This document shows, in pieces, positions 43,765 to 54,114 of a stretch of DNA of 64,000 bases. Made by a program: the position numbers and the translations under genes. This stretch comes from Kocuria sp. (GTDB taxonomy: Bacteria; Actinomycetota; Actinomycetes; Actinomycetales; Micrococcaceae). The notes beneath the pieces are model-generated. The model ran no database searches. It was not told the origin of the DNA and was given only the letters and a program-made list of their open reading frames with translations. Position 1 is the first letter of the stretch. Each line of letters begins with the position of its first letter. The stretch is from contig JAKDJD010000011.1 of assembly GCA_030454085.1 (NCBI GenBank), forward strand, positions 1 to 64,000, written 5' to 3'.

Positions 43765-43770
43765 AGTCTA
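43765..43770 (-). promoter_or_regulatory. -10 element, probable leaderless promoter of the PatZ-like gene
   Basis: TAGACT in minus sense, ending 6 nt before the ATG at 43758. GGGAG in the spacer is only 1 nt from the start, too close for a normal ribosome-binding site. Confidence 0.45.
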
Positions 43771-43843
43771 GTATCGCAAGTCACAGGTTCCTATTGTTCT
43801 ACACTGGTGAGGCCCAGAACCGTCAGACCGTGAGGATTCACAG

Positions 43844-46402
43844 ATGGCCCCCCGCCGCAAGTCGTCGCACACTCCCGAGGATTTCCCGATCGACATCGTC
43901 GAGAACATCGTCGATATCGATGTGTCCTCCGAAATGGAGACGAGCTTCCTCGAGTACTCGTACTCGGTGATCTATTCGCGGGCACTTCCGGACGCGCGGG
44001 ACGGCCTCAAGCCGGTCCAGAGACGAATCCTCTACATGATGACGCAGATGGGCCTGCGACCAGACCGAGGGCATGTGAAGTCGGCACGCGTGGTCGGTGA
44101 GGTCATGGGCAAGCTCCACCCCCATGGGGACGGGGCGATCTACGACGCGATGGTCCGACTCGCCCAGCATTTCGCGATGCGGCTGCCGCTCGTGGACGGA
44201 CACGGCAACTTCGGCTCGGTCGACGACGGCCCCGCAGCGGCGCGGTACACCGAAGCCCGCATGGCTCCCGCGGCCCTCGCGCTAACCGGTGACCTGGACG
44301 AGGACGTCGTCGATTTCGTCCCGAACTACGACAACCAGTTCACGCAGCCCGGGGTCCTCCCGGCCGCATTCCCCAACCTTCTGGTCAACGGTTCCTCCGG
44401 CATCGCCGTCGGCATGGCCACGAACATGGCTCCCCACAACCTCCGCGAGGTCATCGCCGGCGCGCGGCACATGATCGACAACCCGGACGCCAGTCTCGAA
44501 GACATCATGCGGTTCATTCCTGGGCCGGACCTGCCGACCGGAGGAAAGATCGTCGGCCTGACAGGCATCAGGGACGCCTACGCGTCCGGCCGCGGGTCCT
44601 TCAAGTCCCGTGCCAAGATCACGGTCGAACAGGTCACCGCGCGCAAGCAGGGGCTGGTCATCACCGAATTGCCGTACCTGGTGGGGACCGAAAAAGTCAT
44701 CGAGAAGATCAAGGACGGCGTCCAGTCGAAGAAGCTGTCCGGAATCTCCGACGTCGTCGATCTGACCGACCGCAAGAATGGCACGCGGCTCGTGGTCGAA
44801 CTCAAGAACGGGTTCAACCCGCACGCCGTCATGCAATCCTTGTTCAAGCACACCCCACTCGAGGATTCCTTCGGTATCAACAATGTCGCCCTCGTGGACG
44901 GGCAGCCACGGACCTTGGGGCTTCTGGATTTGCTCAGGGTCTACGTGGAGCATCGCATCGACGTCGTTCGCCGACGCACCACCTACCGACTCGGCAAGTC
45001 CAAGGACAGGTTGCACCTGGTCGAGGGCCTGCTCGTTGCCATCCTCGATATCGACGAAGTCATCGAGATCATTCGCTCCTCCGACCAGACGGCCCAGGCC
45101 CGGGAACGACTCATGATGGTCTTCGACCTGAGTGAAGCCCAGGCGAACCACATCCTGGAACTGCGTCTGCGACAGCTGACCAAGTTCTCCCGCATCGAAC
45201 TGGAGGCCGAGAGGGACGAGCTTCGAGCCACCATCGCCGAGCTCGAGTCGATCCTGGCCTCGGACCAGAAGTTGCGCGGCGTCGTCTCGGACGAGCTGAG
45301 CGAGGTCGCCGAGCGGTACGGGACCGACCGCCGGACCGAGCTCGCCGATTCGGACGATCTGGCCGCGCTCGCCTCGGCCGCCACGGACAGCGGCGCGGCC
45401 TCCGCGAAGAAGGGACTGGGTCTGGCTCTGGAAATCGCGGACGACCCGTGTTGGATCGCCCTGTCGACCTCGGGTCAACTCGGCCGCACCCCTGGGGGCC
45501 CACGCGGCCGGGAGTCCTTCGAGGATCCGGGGAAGAGGATCAAGCACGATGCGCTGCGCTCGCTGGTTCCGGCCACGGCGCGCGGGGAAATCGGTGCGGT
45601 TGTCTCGTCCGGGCGCATGGTGCGGATCAATGTGATGGACATTCCTCAGATGGAGTTGTCCGGCAGCGCACCGAACCTTGGAACCGGGGTCAAGGTCAAG
45701 GAATTCCTGACGCTGGAAAAGAATGAGTCGCTGATTGCGTTGGTTCCCCTGAATCAGGTCATCGCCCTGGGCACGGCCCATGGCGTGGTCAAGCGGGTCA
45801 ACCCGGACTACCCGTTGAACAGGGACGACTGGCCAATCATCTCCCTCAAGGCCGGAGACGAGGTGGTGGGCGCCTGCCACGCATCGAATGACGACAACCT
45901 GGTGTTCATCACCCGGGAGGCCAAGCTGCTGACCTTCGACGCCGCCAAGGTGCGTCCGCAAGGCAAGAGCGCCGGTGGCGTGGCGGGCATCAAGGTCGCC
46001 GAAAGCGACAGGGTCATCTACTTCGGCGCGTTGTCTCCCACCGAGTCGGCCGTGGTCGTGACGGTCTCCGAAGCCGAAGAATCATTGCCGGGCACGGAAG
46101 CGGGATCGGCCAAGATCACCGAATTCGGGGAGTACCCGGCCAAGGGCCGTGCGACGGGCGGCGTCCGGGCGCATCGTTTCCTGAAGGGCGAATCCGGGCT
46201 GAAGCTCGCGTGGGCGGGCAGGGGCCCGGCGAAGGCTGTCTCGGCCGCGGGCGTTGCCCGGTCCCTCCCGACCGAGTTCGGCGCCCGGGACGGTTCCGGC
46301 GTGCCGTTGTCCCAATCGATCGACGCGATCGGACCTGCGCTCGGATCCGGTGCTGAGGACGGATCGGTCCGGGACGATGCCGACGACACCGTCGATGCCT
46401 GA
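43844..46402 (+). CDS. parC: DNA topoisomerase IV subunit A
   Basis: 852 aa. Cuts and passes DNA strands to decatenate chromosomes, with ParE (55252-57360). The winged-helix domain has [16 protein letters not shown] and [14 protein letters not shown]; the catalytic Tyr is at about 135 in AARYTEARM. The coiled-coil tower and gate lie at about 380-490 and the C-terminal beta-pinwheel runs from about 530 to 820. Gly96 stands where many fluoroquinolone-sensitive GyrA/ParC proteins have Ser or Ala. GAGGATT precedes the ATG. The extreme C terminus is acidic. Here parC and parE are separated by nearly 9 kb carrying cyd genes and mdh. Confidence 0.93.
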   Translation: MAPRRKSSHTPEDFPIDIVENIVDIDVSSEMETSFLEYSYSVIYSRALPDARDGLKPVQRRILYMMTQMGLRPDRGHVKSARVVGEVMGKLHPHGDGAIYDAMVRLAQHFAMRLPLVDGHGNFGSVDDGPAAARYTEARMAPAALALTGDLDEDVVDFVPNYDNQFTQPGVLPAAFPNLLVNGSSGIAVGMATNMAPHNLREVIAGARHMIDNPDASLEDIMRFIPGPDLPTGGKIVGLTGIRDAYASGRGSFKSRAKITVEQVTARKQGLVITELPYLVGTEKVIEKIKDGVQSKKLSGISDVVDLTDRKNGTRLVVELKNGFNPHAVMQSLFKHTPLEDSFGINNVALVDGQPRTLGLLDLLRVYVEHRIDVVRRRTTYRLGKSKDRLHLVEGLLVAILDIDEVIEIIRSSDQTAQARERLMMVFDLSEAQANHILELRLRQLTKFSRIELEAERDELRATIAELESILASDQKLRGVVSDELSEVAERYGTDRRTELADSDDLAALASAATDSGAASAKKGLGLALEIADDPCWIALSTSGQLGRTPGGPRGRESFEDPGKRIKHDALRSLVPATARGEIGAVVSSGRMVRINVMDIPQMELSGSAPNLGTGVKVKEFLTLEKNESLIALVPLNQVIALGTAHGVVKRVNPDYPLNRDDWPIISLKAGDEVVGACHASNDDNLVFITREAKLLTFDAAKVRPQGKSAGGVAGIKVAESDRVIYFGALSPTESAVVVTVSEAEESLPGTEAGSAKITEFGEYPAKGRATGGVRAHRFLKGESGLKLAWAGRGPAKAVSAAGVARSLPTEFGARDGSGVPLSQSIDAIGPALGSGAEDGSVRDDADDTVDA

Positions 46403-46429
46403 GGGCGCACTCTGGGTTCTGGTCCTTCC

Positions 46430-47461
46430 TCAGAATCGGAGGGTCGCCCGGACCGGAACGTGATCTGAGGGTCCCTCGATGGGCATCACGTCGGCGTCGT
46501 TGACCCGCATGTCGCCGTTGACGACGACGTGATCGATCTGGGTTCTGGTCCACGCGGCCAAGGAGCTGGGCCACGTACCCCGGGAGACGCCTGATGCGGG
46601 GAGCGCATCCGTGCACCCGTCACGCCCCGGAATCGTGGCCATGTGTCCGTGCCACGGATTGGCGTTGTAGTCGCCCGCAGCGATGACCGGGCGCGGCGAA
46701 CCCTCGTTGCGCGGGGTGCACACGTCGTCCAGGACCGACCCGACATCGCTGTCCCACTGGTCCATCCATCGCGGAACCGGACTCGCCGTGTGGACACCCA
46801 GAATCAAGGGATTCGATGAGGCGGGATCGGCTGGGCGGAGGGCGAGAGTCCCCACTGTTGGTTCCTCGCCCTCGGCGACCTGGTACGTACCGAGACTCTT
46901 GGAAATCAGCACGCTGGTCGGTGAGAGGCCGGAGCCGGTGCTCGTAGCGAAGACCTGGTAGTCCGAGTCCTTGCCCAGCTCGGAGAGGTACTTCTGGAGC
47001 GGACCGGTGCTGGCCTCGGGGAGCACGACGACTTCAGGGTTGCCTCGGACCACACGGTCGAGGTCAGCTCGGGTGAGTTCGTCGTGGACATTCCAGCTGA
47101 CCACGGACATCGTCTGGCCCTCGGTCGGCCCATCCTGGGGAGCCGAGGCGGGGTTGAGAGCCAGAACCAGGCACATCGCAGAGACGATGAAGCCCACCAG
47201 AGGTGTCCCGTTGGGGCGCCCACGCCGTCCGGATACGCGTCGCACGAGCCACCCGGCGATGATCCAGACGAGGAAAAATATCGCCATGATTCCGCCGATG
47301 ATCTGCGGAAATGCAAGGACCTGCCCCACGATGAGGCTCGTGGTCCATGGGGCAGCAAGACCCGTTCCCTGACGCTGGAGCCACGGGGTCAGCAACACGA
47401 ACAGCAGGTAGAAGGCGGGGATCAGGGCAACGATCGAGAGGACCTTCAGTGTGCGGCGCAT
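46430..47461 (-). CDS. Endonuclease/exonuclease/phosphatase family membrane protein
   Basis: 343 aa. Three predicted N-terminal membrane helices (about residues 8-28, 45-70 and 88-105), then an EEP domain facing outward: SVVSWNVHDELTRADL (Asn and first acidic residue), VVVLPEASTGPLQKYL with the catalytic Glu, AAGDYNANPWHGHM (D-x-N) and PIEGPSDHVPVRATL with the catalytic Asp-His. Family enzymes cut phosphodiesters in lipids, nucleotides or DNA; this one cannot be assigned. AAGGAG lies 11 nt ahead of the ATG. It comes 66 bp after cydDC on the same strand. Confidence 0.83.
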   Translation of the reverse strand: MRRTLKVLSIVALIPAFYLLFVLLTPWLQRQGTGLAAPWTTSLIVGQVLAFPQIIGGIMAIFFLVWIIAGWLVRRVSGRRGRPNGTPLVGFIVSAMCLVLALNPASAPQDGPTEGQTMSVVSWNVHDELTRADLDRVVRGNPEVVVLPEASTGPLQKYLSELGKDSDYQVFATSTGSGLSPTSVLISKSLGTYQVAEGEEPTVGTLALRPADPASSNPLILGVHTASPVPRWMDQWDSDVGSVLDDVCTPRNEGSPRPVIAAGDYNANPWHGHMATIPGRDGCTDALPASGVSRGTWPSSLAAWTRTQIDHVVVNGDMRVNDADVMPIEGPSDHVPVRATLRF

Positions 47462-47527
47462 GTGCTGTGATGCTCCTTGAACGCCCGCAGGCGCGCTCGG
47501 GGTTCGGCCCTGCCGCACGCGACCCAA

Positions 47528-50500
47528 CTACCGGCCTGCACCATGTCCCAGAGTGACGACGGACCGGCAATGGCCGAGATCGGTGGGGCGATGTGAAATG
47601 ACTATAGTACCCGGACCCGCTTGGTCGGAGGAGCCTCGGGTTGCCCTGTCGAGCTCCTCCACCAGGGCCGCGGCCGAAGGCTCGTCAAGATGTGCCGTCG
47701 GTTCGTCGACCAGGAGGAAAGGCGCATTGGTCAAAAGCGCTCGAGCCATCGCGAGCCGTTGGCGCTGCCCTCCGGACAATCGCGATCCGCCTGCACCGAC
47801 CCGGGTGTCCAAACCGTGCTCCATGGTGTCCAGGAGGCTTCCCAGACCGACCCGGTGCACCATGGTGTCGAGTTCCTGGTCCGACGGAGCCGATTCTCTC
47901 GGTCTGGCCAGCAGCAGGTTTCCGCGCACCGTTGAATCGAAGATGTAGGCATCCTGCGGGCACCAGGCGGAGGCGCCGCGCAGTTGCTCGGGGGCCATGG
48001 TGTTGCCGTCGACCCGGATTGCGCCTCGCTCCGGGCGCAGAAACCCCAGGAGGACAGCGAGCGTGGTCGTCTTGCCCGCCCCGGACGGACCAGTGATCCC
48101 GAGCGCCTGGCCGCGTCCGACCCGGCCGGTCACGCCCCGAATCGCAGGTTCCTCCATGCCGGGCCAGCGGGCCGAAACATCGGCAAGGTGCAACTCCTGG
48201 GCGTCCGAAGGCTCCGTTGGTTCCCGTTCTTCTTTCCGCTCGGGAATTCCTACGGGGTGCGCGTGCGACTCGAGGGCTTCCGAGGCGGGGCTGATCTTGG
48301 CGACCAGCCGGGCGAATGCGGGCCAGGCACGCACAGAATCAATGGTCTGGGAGGAGGGCTCCACGAGGGCTGTGCACAGGAGAACGGGTATCGCGGCAAC
48401 AGGTGCCGCAATGCCGCCCGTCGACACCGGATCCCAGGCAATGACCGCAATGGCCAATGCCGCCGCCCACCAGGTCGCCAAGGACAGCGCATTACCCAGC
48501 CCCGACGCGGTCGCGGAACGCCGGGCGGCCGCGAGGGCGAGGCGATCCTGGCCGGCAAGCACCCCCAGGACGGCGTCGCTGAGACGGTTGCCCTTCAGGT
48601 CTTCGGCGCTTTCCATCACACCCAGCGCGCCCCTCAGGGTTCGTTGGACGGCATCTCGACTCACCGTTTCGGCCCGTTGGTCCGCGATCAGTACCAGCCA
48701 CGGTGCCAGCAGGCTCGTGACGAGTGCCGCCGCGGCGACCACCCATGTTGCGGGTGGCACGGTCAGGTACGTGGCGATGACGGCCGCGATCATGGTGGGA
48801 ATGTTGGTCGCCATCGGGAGGAGAACGCGGGGAAGCGAATCCCGGACTTCGTCCACGTCCCCGACGAGCCTGTCCAAGAAGGTTCCACCCCGCAGCAATG
48901 ATCTGAGACTCAACGCGGTCTCCCCCATGGACTCCCACGCGTTCGACCGAAGTCTGTTGGCCGCCTTGAGGACGACATCGTGGGTGAGGAGACGTTCGAG
49001 ATAGCGGAAGACCGCCCGCCCCAGGCCGAAGAACCTCACCCCGACGATCGCGACCATCAGGTACATCATTCCGGGTTGCTGTGAGGCCCTGACGATGAGC
49101 CAGCCGGACAGCGCCGTCAGGGACGCGCCAAATGCGACTGTGAGGAAGGACAGGAGGACGGACCCGCACACTTGGGACGCCCGGAGGCCCGAAACCCGGA
49201 ACAGGGTTCGCAGTGTCTCCCGGACACCGGGCTTCTCGGAACGGTTGCTCCCTCCGCCTGCACTCCGCGAGTCGTGCTGCGGGGCGGCACGTCGCTCACG
49301 GTGACCGCACTGGAATCCCGCAACGTCCGTTGCAGTCTTGTTTCCCTTCTCCGGAGTGCTCGTGAACGGCTCACACCGGGTGGCCGGAAGGTGCCGGACG
49401 AGGCGGCCCGTTGAGTCGAGTTCGATGCGTCCCGCGGAGGTCGGGGCGGCAGCCGGATCGTGTGTGACCCACAGAATCGTCGCCCCCGATTCGGTCAGCT
49501 CCCGAAGTGCGTCGCTGACCATGCCCGCGGCTCGGCGGTCAAGATGCGCCGTCGGCTCATCGACGAGCACCAGCCACTGGCTCGGCCCCGAAGAACGACC
49601 TCGCAGTTCTCCTGTGGTGGGGCGCACCGCGGCGAGAACGCGGGCAATCGCGAGACGACGCGCCTGGCCCGCGGACAACGCCGCGGGCGCCACGGAACCG
49701 AGGTCTTCCAGGCCGACCGACTTGAGCGAGGCCTCGATCACCGGATTCCACAGTTCCCGAATCCGAGACGCCTCCTCCTGGGATTCCCCGTCGTGTCCCA
49801 TCACGTCGCGCAGCCACGTGGAAGCGTTCTCCGGATTCGCGTAAAGGCCCACCTCCTCCACGACAGTCGCCGCAATAAAACCGGGCGACTGGCCGATCCA
49901 GGCGACCGAATCGGGTACGGAGACCGAGCCGGCAACGGTAGTCCCGTCGTCGGCCCCGACGTCGTTCCCGTCGCGCACCATATCGGCCATGGTCTTGAGC
50001 AAGGTGGTCTTCCCACATCCGGAGGGCCCAGTGAGGAGGGTTGTGGTCCTCGGCTCCAGGATGAAGGACAGATCGTCGAGGGCTCGTCCTCGGCCGGCGT
50101 ACTCGACCGTGAGCCCCGATACCGAGATCTCGGGGTCCGAAGAGAGCGAAATCACCGATGTACCGGTGGGTTCCTCGAGGATCTCTTCCGAGCGGCGCAG
50201 CGCATCCACGCCGTCCTGGGATTGGTGGAACGCCGTCCCGACATCCCGCAGGGGCTGGAAGCATTCCGGGGCCAGCAGCAGAACCAGCAATGCGGTGTCG
50301 AGACCGATCTGGCCCGAGACGAGCCTCAACCCGATGAACACGGCCACGAGAGCCACCGAGATCGTGGTAATCAGCTCGAGGGCGAGAGAGGACTGGAACG
50401 CCGAACGCAGGGTCGTCATGGTTCGCTTCCGGTACGACTCCCCCAAGTCGTTCAGGGCCCGGGACTGCGCCTTCTCCCTCTTCAAACCGACCAGGACCGG

Positions 50501-51271
50501 CAGGCCGCGAGAGAGCTCGACGATGTGCTGGGACAGCCTCAGCAGTTGGGACTGGGCCTCGCGCGTGTCGTTCTGGGTCGTCTTGCCGATGAGGACCATG
50601 AAAACGGGAACAAGCGGCAGGGTCAGCACCAGCACCAAGGCGCTGATGGGATCCGCCAACAGCACCACCACCAGCAGGATCGCCGGGATGACTCCCGTGG
50701 AGACCAGTGCCGTGATCGTTTTGACGTAATAGTCGTCCAGGGCGTCCAGTCCGCGGGAGACCAGGACCGCCACGGCACCGTCGGACGCGGCCGTTCCGTC
50801 GGTGGTCTGGGAACGCGGTGCCGAGAGTACTCGTCGCAGCACGCCCTGGCGGATCGTGGACTTCGTTTCGGTCGCTGCGCGCTGCGCGGCAACCGAGAGC
50901 CCCCAGTCCGCCAGCGCCCGGAGTGCCAGGCTCGCCACGCCCAGAACCACGGCGCCCCAGGACCAGACGCCGGGATCGGCTCCGACGAGCCAGTGAGGGA
51001 GGATACCGTCGGCCCCGGCGGAGTGGGACCCGATGAATTCGGTCCAGCCGGTGGAAGCCGTCCCGCCAACCCCGTGGGAGGCTGCGGCGAAGGCCGCCTG
51101 CGCGAGAGCGGTCACCAACGACCCCACGGCCGCGGAGAACCCAACGAGTCCGAGGGCTCTCAGCGCGCTGAGGACGCCCAGAACCGGGAGGACCCGTCGT
51201 GCATGCGGGCCCAGCGGCGGACGTCGGTTCGCCCGCCGCCGGTCCTGTTGGTCGTTGTCGGCGACGCTCAC
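47528..51271 (-). CDS. cydDC: Fused CydD-CydC thiol reductant ABC exporter
   Basis: 1247 aa. CydDC exports cysteine and glutathione (in actinobacteria perhaps mycothiol or cysteine) and is needed for assembly of cytochrome bd. Two full ABC halves are fused: membrane domain about residues 25-330, ATPase with LLTGPSGCGKTTLLKTM (about 410) and LSAGQARRLAIARV; then a linker (about 640-700), a second membrane domain, and an ATPase with GITGPSGAGKTTTLAVLLG (about 1062) and LSGGQRQRLAMARAL. The first signature (LSAGQ) departs from the usual LSGGQ; the second is canonical. GTG start, 9 bp after the cydB stop. Confidence 0.93.
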   Translation of the reverse strand: MSVADNDQQDRRRANRRPPLGPHARRVLPVLGVLSALRALGLVGFSAAVGSLVTALAQAAFAAASHGVGGTASTGWTEFIGSHSAGADGILPHWLVGADPGVWSWGAVVLGVASLALRALADWGLSVAAQRAATETKSTIRQGVLRRVLSAPRSQTTDGTAASDGAVAVLVSRGLDALDDYYVKTITALVSTGVIPAILLVVVLLADPISALVLVLTLPLVPVFMVLIGKTTQNDTREAQSQLLRLSQHIVELSRGLPVLVGLKREKAQSRALNDLGESYRKRTMTTLRSAFQSSLALELITTISVALVAVFIGLRLVSGQIGLDTALLVLLLAPECFQPLRDVGTAFHQSQDGVDALRRSEEILEEPTGTSVISLSSDPEISVSGLTVEYAGRGRALDDLSFILEPRTTTLLTGPSGCGKTTLLKTMADMVRDGNDVGADDGTTVAGSVSVPDSVAWIGQSPGFIAATVVEEVGLYANPENASTWLRDVMGHDGESQEEASRIRELWNPVIEASLKSVGLEDLGSVAPAALSAGQARRLAIARVLAAVRPTTGELRGRSSGPSQWLVLVDEPTAHLDRRAAGMVSDALRELTESGATILWVTHDPAAAPTSAGRIELDSTGRLVRHLPATRCEPFTSTPEKGNKTATDVAGFQCGHRERRAAPQHDSRSAGGGSNRSEKPGVRETLRTLFRVSGLRASQVCGSVLLSFLTVAFGASLTALSGWLIVRASQQPGMMYLMVAIVGVRFFGLGRAVFRYLERLLTHDVVLKAANRLRSNAWESMGETALSLRSLLRGGTFLDRLVGDVDEVRDSLPRVLLPMATNIPTMIAAVIATYLTVPPATWVVAAAALVTSLLAPWLVLIADQRAETVSRDAVQRTLRGALGVMESAEDLKGNRLSDAVLGVLAGQDRLALAAARRSATASGLGNALSLATWWAAALAIAVIAWDPVSTGGIAAPVAAIPVLLCTALVEPSSQTIDSVRAWPAFARLVAKISPASEALESHAHPVGIPERKEEREPTEPSDAQELHLADVSARWPGMEEPAIRGVTGRVGRGQALGITGPSGAGKTTTLAVLLGFLRPERGAIRVDGNTMAPEQLRGASAWCPQDAYIFDSTVRGNLLLARPRESAPSDQELDTMVHRVGLGSLLDTMEHGLDTRVGAGGSRLSGGQRQRLAMARALLTNAPFLLVDEPTAHLDEPSAAALVEELDRATRGSSDQAGPGTIVISHRPTDLGHCRSVVTLGHGAGR

Positions 51272-51280
51272 AACGATCGG

Positions 51281-52345
51281 TCAGCCCGCGTTGGGGCGCT
51301 CGGAGAGTTCCGTGACTCGGTGCGCCTCCGGAATGTGCTCCGCCGAGAGCCGCTTGCGGAACACCCAGTAGGTCCACCCCTGATAGAGAAACAGCACGGG
51401 GAGCCCTATGGCGGCCACAATGGTCATGATCTTCAGCGTGTACGGCGAGGACGAAGCATTCGCGACGGTCAACGTGGTCCCGTCCGCCATGGTGCTCGGC
51501 AAGACATTCGGGTAGGCGGCCATGAAGATCGACAGTGCCCCGAAGACCGCGAATCCCGCGATTGCCGTGAAGGCGATACCTTCCCGTCCCCTGGTCGCGA
51601 ATATCCAGGACGCGAGGGCCGCCACCGCCGCGACGACCAGTAGGATCAACGACAGCGGAGTCGCACCGATCACTTGGAGCCACACGGCCCACGCAACCAT
51701 CGGCAGCAGGGCCACGGGGAGGATCCGGACCATCATTGTTCGCGCCCGGTGACGCACCTCGCCGTCTGTCTTGAGCGCCAGGAAGGCCAGCCCATGGACC
51801 AGGCTGAAGCCGACCATTCCCAAACCGCCGATCACGGCCGGCACGGTCAGCCACGCGAAGGGACCACCGACGCGGTCCGCGTTGTCGTTCAGCGGAAGCC
51901 CGGTCGTCGTGATGGCGAGGGCGGCTCCGATGAGGAACGCGATGAAGAACGACGCCACGGACATGATCGCGTTCCACCGGGGCTCCCACCTCGGGCCGGT
52001 CAACTTGCCTCGGTATTCGATCGACACTGCTCTCAGGATCAGGGCCAGGAGGATGAGGGTCAGCGGAATGTACAGCGCCGAGAACAGCGCGGCATACCAC
52101 ATCGGAAATGCGGCAAAGATGGCCGCACCTCCGGTCACCAGCCATACCTCGTTGCCGTCCCATACAGGACCGATCGTGTTCAGCAACAGACGGCGTTCCT
52201 TCTCATTGCGGGAGAAGATGCGCCCCATCAGCATGCCGACGCCGAGGTCGAATCCGTCGAGAACGATGTATCCGATGAGAAGCACTCCGACCACGAGGAA
52301 CCATAGGGTCGGCAATCCGGGTTGTCCAGCAAATTCTTCGAACAT
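51281..52345 (-). CDS. cydB: Cytochrome bd ubiquinol oxidase subunit II
   Basis: 354 aa with about eight to nine membrane helices. Partner of CydA in the bd oxidase, which oxidises quinol and reduces oxygen to water with high affinity. Family signs: WFLVVGVLLIGYIVLDGFDLGVGM (two parts) near the N terminus, NTIGPVWDGNEVWLVTGGAA (about residues 56-75) and HGLAFLALKTDGEVR. TAGGAG lies ahead of the ATG. Follows cydA by 12 bp and precedes cydDC by 9 bp. Confidence 0.95.
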   Translation of the reverse strand: MFEEFAGQPGLPTLWFLVVGVLLIGYIVLDGFDLGVGMLMGRIFSRNEKERRLLLNTIGPVWDGNEVWLVTGGAAIFAAFPMWYAALFSALYIPLTLILLALILRAVSIEYRGKLTGPRWEPRWNAIMSVASFFIAFLIGAALAITTTGLPLNDNADRVGGPFAWLTVPAVIGGLGMVGFSLVHGLAFLALKTDGEVRHRARTMMVRILPVALLPMVAWAVWLQVIGATPLSLILLVVAAVAALASWIFATRGREGIAFTAIAGFAVFGALSIFMAAYPNVLPSTMADGTTLTVANASSSPYTLKIMTIVAAIGLPVLFLYQGWTYWVFRKRLSAEHIPEAHRVTELSERPNAG

Positions 52346-52357
52346 GATGGGTTGCTC

Positions 52358-53941
52358 CTAGTAGGCGAAGGCCAGGACGTCGTCGTTCTTGTGGCTGTCG
52401 GGGTCATTCGGGTCGTCGTCGTCCTGATCGGACGTGACCAACTCCGGCATGGAGGCGACGACTCCTGTCCGGACGTACCTGGCGATCAGGAAGACCTCCA
52501 CGACCATCAGGACGGCATAAATGAGGACCAGGGAAATGAGCGAGAACAGCAACTCGCCCGCGGACACATTCGGCGAAACCGCCGCCTCGGTAAACATGTA
52601 GATCCGTTGTCCGAGGGGCAGATCCGGGTTGGGGGCGACGACGAATGGCTGCCGTCCCATCTCGGTGAACACCCAACCGGTGACGTTGGCGCCGAAGGGC
52701 GCGAGGATGCCGAATACGGCCAGGCGCATGAGCCACTTGGACTGTGGGACGGTCCCCTTTCTGGTCAGCCACCACGCCAGAGCGCACGCGAGGGCGGCCA
52801 GGCCTCCGAAGGTGATCATGAGCCGGAATCCCCAGTAGGTGACGATCATCAGCGGCACATAGTGAATGTCTTCACCGGCACGGTCCCCGTACTGGGGTTC
52901 GTCTCCCAAATTGGTTCCGTACATGTGCTCGTACTCGGGCTGCAAGGTGTTGAGGCCCTTGACGTCCGTGTGGAAGTTGTCATGGGCCAAGAAGGACAAC
53001 AGACCCGGAATCTCGAAAATGGTGTTCACATTCGAGCAGTTGCGTGCGCTGGGGTCGGACAGAGTCAGCACGGAGAATGCGGTGCCGTCGTGGCATGCGG
53101 CCTCCGCGGCCGCCATCTTGAGGGGCTGCTGGTGGATCATCAGCTGGGCCTGGACGTGGCCGCTGAATGCAGTCCCGAGGAAGCCGATGATTCCAATGAG
53201 GATGCCGATGCGAAGGGAACGGAACCAGACCGCGTAGTCCTTCTTGTCCTGGGCGCCCTTGCCGGAGTCTCCGACGACCACGACGCCGTTGTCATCGACC
53301 GTGTCGATTCCCTGGCTGCGCCGCTTCCACAGCTTGTACCAAGCGATGCCCAGCAGGAACGATCCGGCGACGGCCACCGAGCCGAAGAGCGTGTGGATGA
53401 TGGCCACGATCGCTGTGTTGTTCGTCAGTACGGCCATCACGTCGTTCAGGATGGGTCGACCGTCCACGATTTCGTATCCGACCGGATGCTGCATCCACGA
53501 GTTGGCGATCACAATGAAGAACGCGGACAGCCACGAGGCCGCCACCGCCGCGAGGAGGCAGAGGGCGTGGATGGAGGGCTTGAGTTTCTTCCACCCGAAG
53601 ATCCACAGCCCGAGGAACGTCGACTCGATGAAGAAGGCCAACAGACCTTCCATGGCCAACGGAGCACCGAAGACGTCCCCCACGAATCGGGAGTACTCGC
53701 TCCATGCCATTCCGAACTGGAATTCCTGGACGAGGCCGGTGGCCACGCCCATGATGAAGTTGATCAGGTACAGCTTTCCCCAGAATTTCGTCATCCTGAG
53801 GTACTGCTCTTTTCCGGTCCTGACCCACATGAGGTTCAGGATCACCACGACCATCCCTAGTCCCAGGGTCAGTGGAACCATCATGAAGTGGTAGACGGTG
53901 GTGGTCCCGAATTGCCAGCGGGCGATTTCTACAGTATCCAC
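52358..53941 (-). CDS. cydA: Cytochrome bd ubiquinol oxidase subunit I
   Basis: 527 aa with about nine membrane helices; it carries the three hemes. ARWQFGTTTVYHFMMVPLTL begins the protein with the His that ligates heme b595 in the family; GVATGLVQEFQFGMAWSEYS and FFIESTFLGLWIFGW follow. The quinol-binding motif appears as GRQPFVV (usually GRQPWVV). The loop between helices 6 and 7 is about 100 residues, not obviously the long E. coli-type Q-loop. GTG at 53941 has GAGGAG in front. First gene of the cydA-cydB-cydDC-EEP unit. Confidence 0.95.
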   Translation of the reverse strand: MDTVEIARWQFGTTTVYHFMMVPLTLGLGMVVVILNLMWVRTGKEQYLRMTKFWGKLYLINFIMGVATGLVQEFQFGMAWSEYSRFVGDVFGAPLAMEGLLAFFIESTFLGLWIFGWKKLKPSIHALCLLAAVAASWLSAFFIVIANSWMQHPVGYEIVDGRPILNDVMAVLTNNTAIVAIIHTLFGSVAVAGSFLLGIAWYKLWKRRSQGIDTVDDNGVVVVGDSGKGAQDKKDYAVWFRSLRIGILIGIIGFLGTAFSGHVQAQLMIHQQPLKMAAAEAACHDGTAFSVLTLSDPSARNCSNVNTIFEIPGLLSFLAHDNFHTDVKGLNTLQPEYEHMYGTNLGDEPQYGDRAGEDIHYVPLMIVTYWGFRLMITFGGLAALACALAWWLTRKGTVPQSKWLMRLAVFGILAPFGANVTGWVFTEMGRQPFVVAPNPDLPLGQRIYMFTEAAVSPNVSAGELLFSLISLVLIYAVLMVVEVFLIARYVRTGVVASMPELVTSDQDDDDPNDPDSHKNDDVLAFAY

Positions 53942-54060
53942 GGTTCTCCTCGCGCTACTGAAAAGCACTCGACCGGTCCGAGCGGGCCGGATACCTACAA
54001 GGTAGCAACCGGTTCTGGGCGTCCGATGATCCTACCGAGACGACGTCTTGACAGCCCGGA

Positions 54061-54105
54061 AAGGGTAATTTTCACCCTTTGGGGCCCGTAGCGAGGCCCC
54101 AAAGA
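54061..54105 (-). terminator. Two overlapping hairpins at the end of mdh
   Basis: CTTTGGGGCC/GGCCCCAAAG (54078-54105) forms a strong stem 9 bp after the mdh stop. AAAGGGT/ACCCTTT (54061-54080) overlaps its last bases, so the two cannot form together. A TGAAAATT stretch follows the first stem in minus sense, acting as a weak U-tract. Confidence 0.6.
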
Positions 54106-54114
54106 GCGAATCAC

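Noticed and set aside
44282..45961. 559-codon minus-strand frame opposite parC
   Set aside because: Shadow frame; parC is complete and conserved on the other strand.
49557..52163. 868-codon minus-strand frame overlapping cydDC and cydB in another frame
   Set aside because: It lies in a second frame of the same strand, is Arg/Gly/Pro-rich, and crosses a well-defined gene boundary.
53942..54060. Rex-type redox operator ahead of cydA
   Set aside because: No TTGTGAAATATTTCACAA-like site could be found; the AAAGGGT/ACCCTTT repeat does not fit it.
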